Shown in pieces: positions 44,101 through 50,100 of a stretch of 64,000 nucleotides of DNA. Within the stretch, counting starts at the first letter, position 1. Every line of letters begins with the position of its first letter. A program made the translations under genes and the position numbers. The notes beneath the pieces were generated by a model that saw nothing but the letters and a program-made list of their open reading frames with translations, was not told where the DNA came from and did not search any database. This DNA comes from Hanleya hanleyi (taxonomy: Eukaryota; Mollusca; Polyplacophora; Lepidopleurida; Hanleyidae): assembly GCA_036873755.1 (NCBI GenBank), contig JAVTVY010025353.1:1-64000 (forward strand), written 5' to 3'.

Positions 44101-47100
44101 TACTGAGAAGACTGTGAACGCTGTCTCCTGTCCACACCTCTTTGATCAAATAGCTCGTCCCATCCTGTCAAAAATATCAACTCTCTAAATTTTAGACACT
44201 TATTATCTTATATACAGATACATCACAAAATGTGCCAGAAAAACACCAATGACGACCACACATTATTATTACTGACATGCATTTTAGAGTTCAACCGTCT
44301 CATTACTGTTCACATGCCACTCTCAAAGTTTGGAGTTTTCAAGCTCATTATCTCTCTCAAATAATTGATCTAAACTCCATATAGAGGCAAAGCATGATGG
44401 CACTAGTGATCATACTGGATTACACATCTGGCTTTACACCTGTAGATCTACTTGTCTTCCCCCCCCCCCAACACTTCAACCTTCATCTGCACCAAGTCAA
44501 GTTCATTGTTTATTTCTTACTTGGGTTAAAGGTAGCTTTGTCTATACTGTATACACTACAGGGTAGAAATAACTTAACGCGACTAGAGGAAAACCCAAAC
44601 GTGATCAAATTCTTGTAGTTAAAACAGTGTCCGTGTTTTGATTGCGACTGAAGAAAAACATTTTCGCAACTACTAATGTAATAGGTGGAGGCTGTGATAT
44701 TTACCAAACGTGTTAGAGTGCATCTCCTGTCCCATGGTTGAATTAGAAAAACACATGTTTTTCCTCAAGGTGACTTCACATGTGGTCAAGTAAGAGTCGC
44801 CAGCTAGTTCTCTGCTCGATGCATCAGCTATTAGCATAGCATTATTTTGACTGTGATTTTAACGTAACGGAATTGCATTCCAATTTAAGTTATTTCTGCC
44901 CTGTACTCAAACTTTGGCTATATCGTGGTAAAACAACGACGACGAGAAGAGAAGCTTGTTCACTCACGGGCTCGGTGACAAAGACTTCAATCTTGCCGGA
45001 CTGTACCACAAAAATACTGTCATCCAGCTCTCCCACTTTGAATAGGTATGATCCTGCGTGGAGGAACCTGGACTCCATATACTTACAGAGCTCCAGGAAT
45101 AGAGGCTTCTCAAAGTGACCGAATACTCTGCAAAATAGAGACAGAGCCAGATTTCCACATAATCTGCATATCTTTAAAAGGGTGCACCAGGCATTTAGCT
45201 AGACATGAGTCTCGGTGTCTTTGACACTCCCTAATTTGAAATGGGACTCCCTAAAATCTGAAAATTCAACATGGAAGAGATAGAAGTGAGACACTCTGTT
45301 GTCAAGAAAAAGTGGGGAAATAGAGAATTGAGACACCCGGTTTTCAAATCCTAGCTAAAAGCCTGGGGTGCACAGATGGGTATGGTAATCTCTCTAATCA
45401 GGTTAGGGCGATCACGCTCTCTAAAATGGAGGTAAAAAAGGTCGTTTTTGCTCATTTTCAAAATAGGGAGTCTCAAAGACACTGAGACTCATGGCTAGCT
45501 AAATTTTGATTCCTTCTTAACTAATGCATCAAACTTTCAGGCGCATTGATTTATCTATTGTTCCATGTCATAAAATTAATTTGCCATGAAGAACCAGCCA
45601 ATGTTGTTTGAACAACGCGGAGGATGTTTTGCCTATTATTATGCAAATTAGATAGATGACAATTTACTTTTTTACTAGCACTTAATGCGGATAGATATGT
45701 CTGTATGCGCCTCAAGAGGATGTTGCTGAATTCATTATGGGAACTGATTTATTGAGTGAAAATGACCCTTTTTACCTCCATTTTAGAGAGCGGGATTTCC
45801 CTAACCTGCTAATCATTCAATGACAAGAAGTGAAATTCCAACCATAAAACTTGGGGTGATCAAATTTATTAGAATGGGAAGTTGACAAAATGGTTCAAAA
45901 TCATACATATAATCCATTATTTCTTCATTATTTCAATGGGTTTAGAGGGTGATCAAATTTATTGGAACAGCCAACCAAATTTTTTAGAGGGATTACAGTA
46001 CTGTAATTCCTTAAAGTTTTCTGCTCTTCTTTCTCAGGTTACTGTTAAGCCCAGCTCACAATACGAACATTTTGTTGCATTAGAACAGAACAGTTTGTTC
46101 GTGTTTTTGTTTGTGGTAAATTTAGCCCTTTTTGTTGTATTAGAATAAAAACACGGTTCAGAACATGTTTTGTCTGCAGTGTGAGGTGCCCAGAAACACG
46201 AACATTCTGCCATTTTGTCGTGTCATGTGAAAGCGGCTTCGTCACATGACCGACAGCTGCCAGTTGATTGGATAACTGTTGGTAAATGTTCGGACACATG
46301 TTTGCGATCACCACACACTGAGGACGAAAACATGTTCCGAAAATCAAACATGTTTGATTTCATGAACTTGTCCCTAGAACAGAATGTTCGTGTTTCTGAG
46401 CACCTCACACTGCAGACAAAACATGTTCTGAACAGTGTTTTTGTTCTAATACAACAAAATGTTCGTAGTGTGAGTTGGGCTTTAGTTGATTGTTCGTTTC
46501 TCATGACCTCTCGCATCTTAATTTAAGAGGCAAGTAATTAAAATTCATACGGGTTTTCAGATTTTTAGGTGCGAAATATCTCTTTTCTTCAAATTCACAT
46601 GCTCTTGGTTTGCTACATTCATAATTAATAATAATTAATTATCGCACTCAGCATGTCTATTTTCACAAGCAAGGTCACGAGAAACAAACAATTAAGTAAC
46701 AGCAGCCTCAGTGTACATTTGATGAACGGTGAATTTAAATGTTGTGAGATACCCTCATTTTGTACCTACAGTAGCATGTCACATTTGTTGTAACAGTTAT
46801 GATTCCATTACTTCAAAATACACTTTACTAAACAGGGAGGTGAAATCATATAATTGTGATCAAGAGGAAAGCACATACCTGACACTACGGAGCATATACA
46901 GGACCTCTGGTGGTAATCGGTGATCACTGCCCTGGAATTCTGACCAATCAGCTTCCAGGAAAGACTGAGGTGGCTCCTTGATCTGTAACTGGGGTCGGCT
47001 CTCCTTTCGCAGGCGAAGAAATCTACCAGAACAAGTTCATCTGACATGTTAGAAGCTCCCAGGAGGGGAGATAATTTGATATTGTATATCTATATATTAT

Positions 47101-50100
47101 CTCCCTTGGAGGATGGTTTGGTGCTATTATCTCCCTTGGATATGATTTAGTTTGGTGATGATTTTGTGTACATGCAAGAAACATTATTACTCCTCAATTG
47201 TTTTATCATTTGTTCCAATCATTCAATTCAATCAATCAATTTAATAAATCTTCAAAATCAAGTGATCAATTTTTTTGTGGCATGTAGCCAACTGTGGTTT
47301 ATTGTGACTGATTTATTGTCACTGTTTGTCTGAAGAGGGCGCTGTGATGCAGTAATACAGCATTCTGTTCCATGTACATCAATTCTCAGAATGAGGTCAA
47401 CACTACATCAACAAAGCATTCATGGAACTGACATAGTTCGAACATCATGAGGGATCTCTAACAAAGATGAAAATGTTTTGACAAAAAATGTACAAAATAG
47501 CAAATTTGTAGAGGACAAATTTCATCTTCAACAAAATCTTTGTTTAAATAAGGCCATTGTCACTTGATTGGTTGTTTAGCATGATCTTGGTTTTTTAAAT
47601 ACACACGCTAGATGCTATAATTATTTATTATTAATTATTAAATTGCGAACCATTTGCGTATGAATATGAAGAAAATGAGCAAGTTTACTCATAAAAATGT
47701 AAATCCCTCATCTATTTTAATTACTTGCCCTAAAAATATAGATGAGGGCTGGTCATGCTAAACAACTAATCAATTGACAACTGTTTTAAAGACAAAACGC
47801 TACCACAGGCCCTACAATGATCCCGGCTTTTCGAAAACATTCAAATTGGCACACATCTATCTGAAACCAAAATTTTGAACTTTAACCAGTCCTCGGCCCC
47901 AATAAACCTCTGCCAAGGCAATATAATCTCAATCTATACGAACATGCGAGGTCCGTCATTTCTGAAGCCAATAAAATTTCAAGTGGTCTAAATACCAGTC
48001 GCTGTAATCACTTACTTTTTAGCCAGTTTGAGAACGAGTTGCCGTTTTTTAATCCGTCCCCGTCCAGCCCCTGGCTCAATCCGTATTGTATTCCTGGTGA
48101 ATGATTTAACCTGTGAACAGACAGGGATGAAGAGATACAATAAATCCTCCAAGAATTCATTCATCCTATCAACATTTAATCACTCCAAAATTTTGTGTAC
48201 AATGGAAAGCTTATATAAGAGGACCAGAAGATATTAAAACTGGAAGTGCTGGTTCTGTCAGTTGATTGGTTAACTCTTTCCCCCATATAAGCGGGTTTTG
48301 ACGACTTGTGTCGATCTCCATGTAAGCTTGTTTGACAGGTGTTCGCCTAACCCATGAAGACGAATTTTGACGTGTCACTGAGTTCCCATGTGATGGATTA
48401 TTTTTTCTATATTTTTTGCATTTACTTTGAGTAAATCCTAATTAAACCTTGGTCAATCAATGATGCTGTTTTACTTCACCTTATTACCAGTCTTCGTACT
48501 CCTTTGTGGAAGTATATGGGATTAAAACAGTAATAGCTCGTTCTATCCTTGCCATCTCGTGATGTCACTGCCAAACCCTGAATCTACAGACAATTAGCTG
48601 CACAACGATATGCGATATTGCGGAAATGGCAGCGGGAAAAGCAAGACATAAACCCTGCGAAGCGAGCTAAAATGCGATAATTTCTTCCCTTTTTTTTTCG
48701 GGATTTCCAACAGACAAAAAGCAGACAACACATTTTCTCACAAGTTTACTTATTTTTAGAATAAATGTTGCTGATATTGGTATAAAACGTGAAAAAATAA
48801 CGTAGAATGGGTCTGTGGGAGACCATTGGTAAATATTTCTCCACATGACATGGGACATAAACGGGATATTTTACATCACAGAAAAAAGTATGAAAATTGA
48901 AATTAGTCTATGGGTTGAAGACTCACGCCATTACAAATCTATTATGGGTCAGAGAGAGAAAATTCCCCGCAAGTCAAGGGGGAAGGAAAGAGTTAACTTG
49001 ACCAAAAATGGCAAACAGGAAGTGGTAATTACAGAATTTCATTGCATCATGGGTATTGTACAAGTCCATCATTCAATCAGTCGTTCTCATAAAATTTGTC
49101 AAGTTCCTGCGGTAATAAATTTGATTACCCCCTGATTCTACAATCATAAATTTCACTGGTCTTGAGATTGAAGGACCCTACACATCAATATAAAGCAGGA
49201 TGTGTTTAATGGGGATTGCCAGCCACACTAGGCAGCGCTAGTGCTCCAACAGGTAAAGAAGACGTGGCGTCATAAAACGAACAATTATAACATCGTTGAA
49301 TTATGACGTTGCCTTTGTGACGTGCTGAAAAACGACATGGGCATGAGCCAGTTACATCTTGGTAGGCCTACTCGTAGCCACCTGGCATCAGTTCGAGCTA
49401 TCGAACCTCATTAATGAAACAGATTCACAAAGTGAACCTCCTAGATTCTGTTCAAAATTTCTTAACTGGGAGACTCATTAGTGCCTGCGAGTTTGCGAAA
49501 ATGTTGCGGTAGCACATTCTGCTATGCTGTTGTTTGTGCTCGCTTTGTAACATGTCTAATAATGGCCCAAGCGACATGCGGTACTCCTGTGTGAATACCT
49601 ACCTTCCGTAACATCTTTCGCCCATAAAACAGAACTTTATCCCTTTTTCTGAATCTTCGCTGTAGTGCAGATTCACTTTTACTTGGCAAAACTGAAATTA
49701 AATTGAAAAGATTTTATCAGAAAGACAATTATAATGATTTTAGAAGAAATTGGAGAAGTCTGGACTGATATTGGAAATGTTGAAAGAAATAATTAAAATT
49801 CACTTCTGAAACACAAATATCATTATCCATCCATCCTGTATACATTTTTGTGAATGACCAAAACAATCAATTTCAAGATCCAAGTAGCTGTACGTAAAGT
49901 GCATTTTTTTTCAATTAGGTCATTAATTCATTATGGTAATTTGAAAAATAGTACCTTGTAAAAATATTTGCTCAGTTTAGTCAATTTTAGTTATTCTTGA
50001 AGATGAAATGGTGCATATCATTACACAAGTTTGACATGATAATATCACAAGTAAATTAAAGTACATGTATAGGTGCAAGATCTGACACCAAAATTTAACT

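Noticed and set aside
46045..46526. Overlapping ORFs on both strands, about 100 codons
   Set aside because: Mirror translations of the long foldback MITE at 46048-46481.
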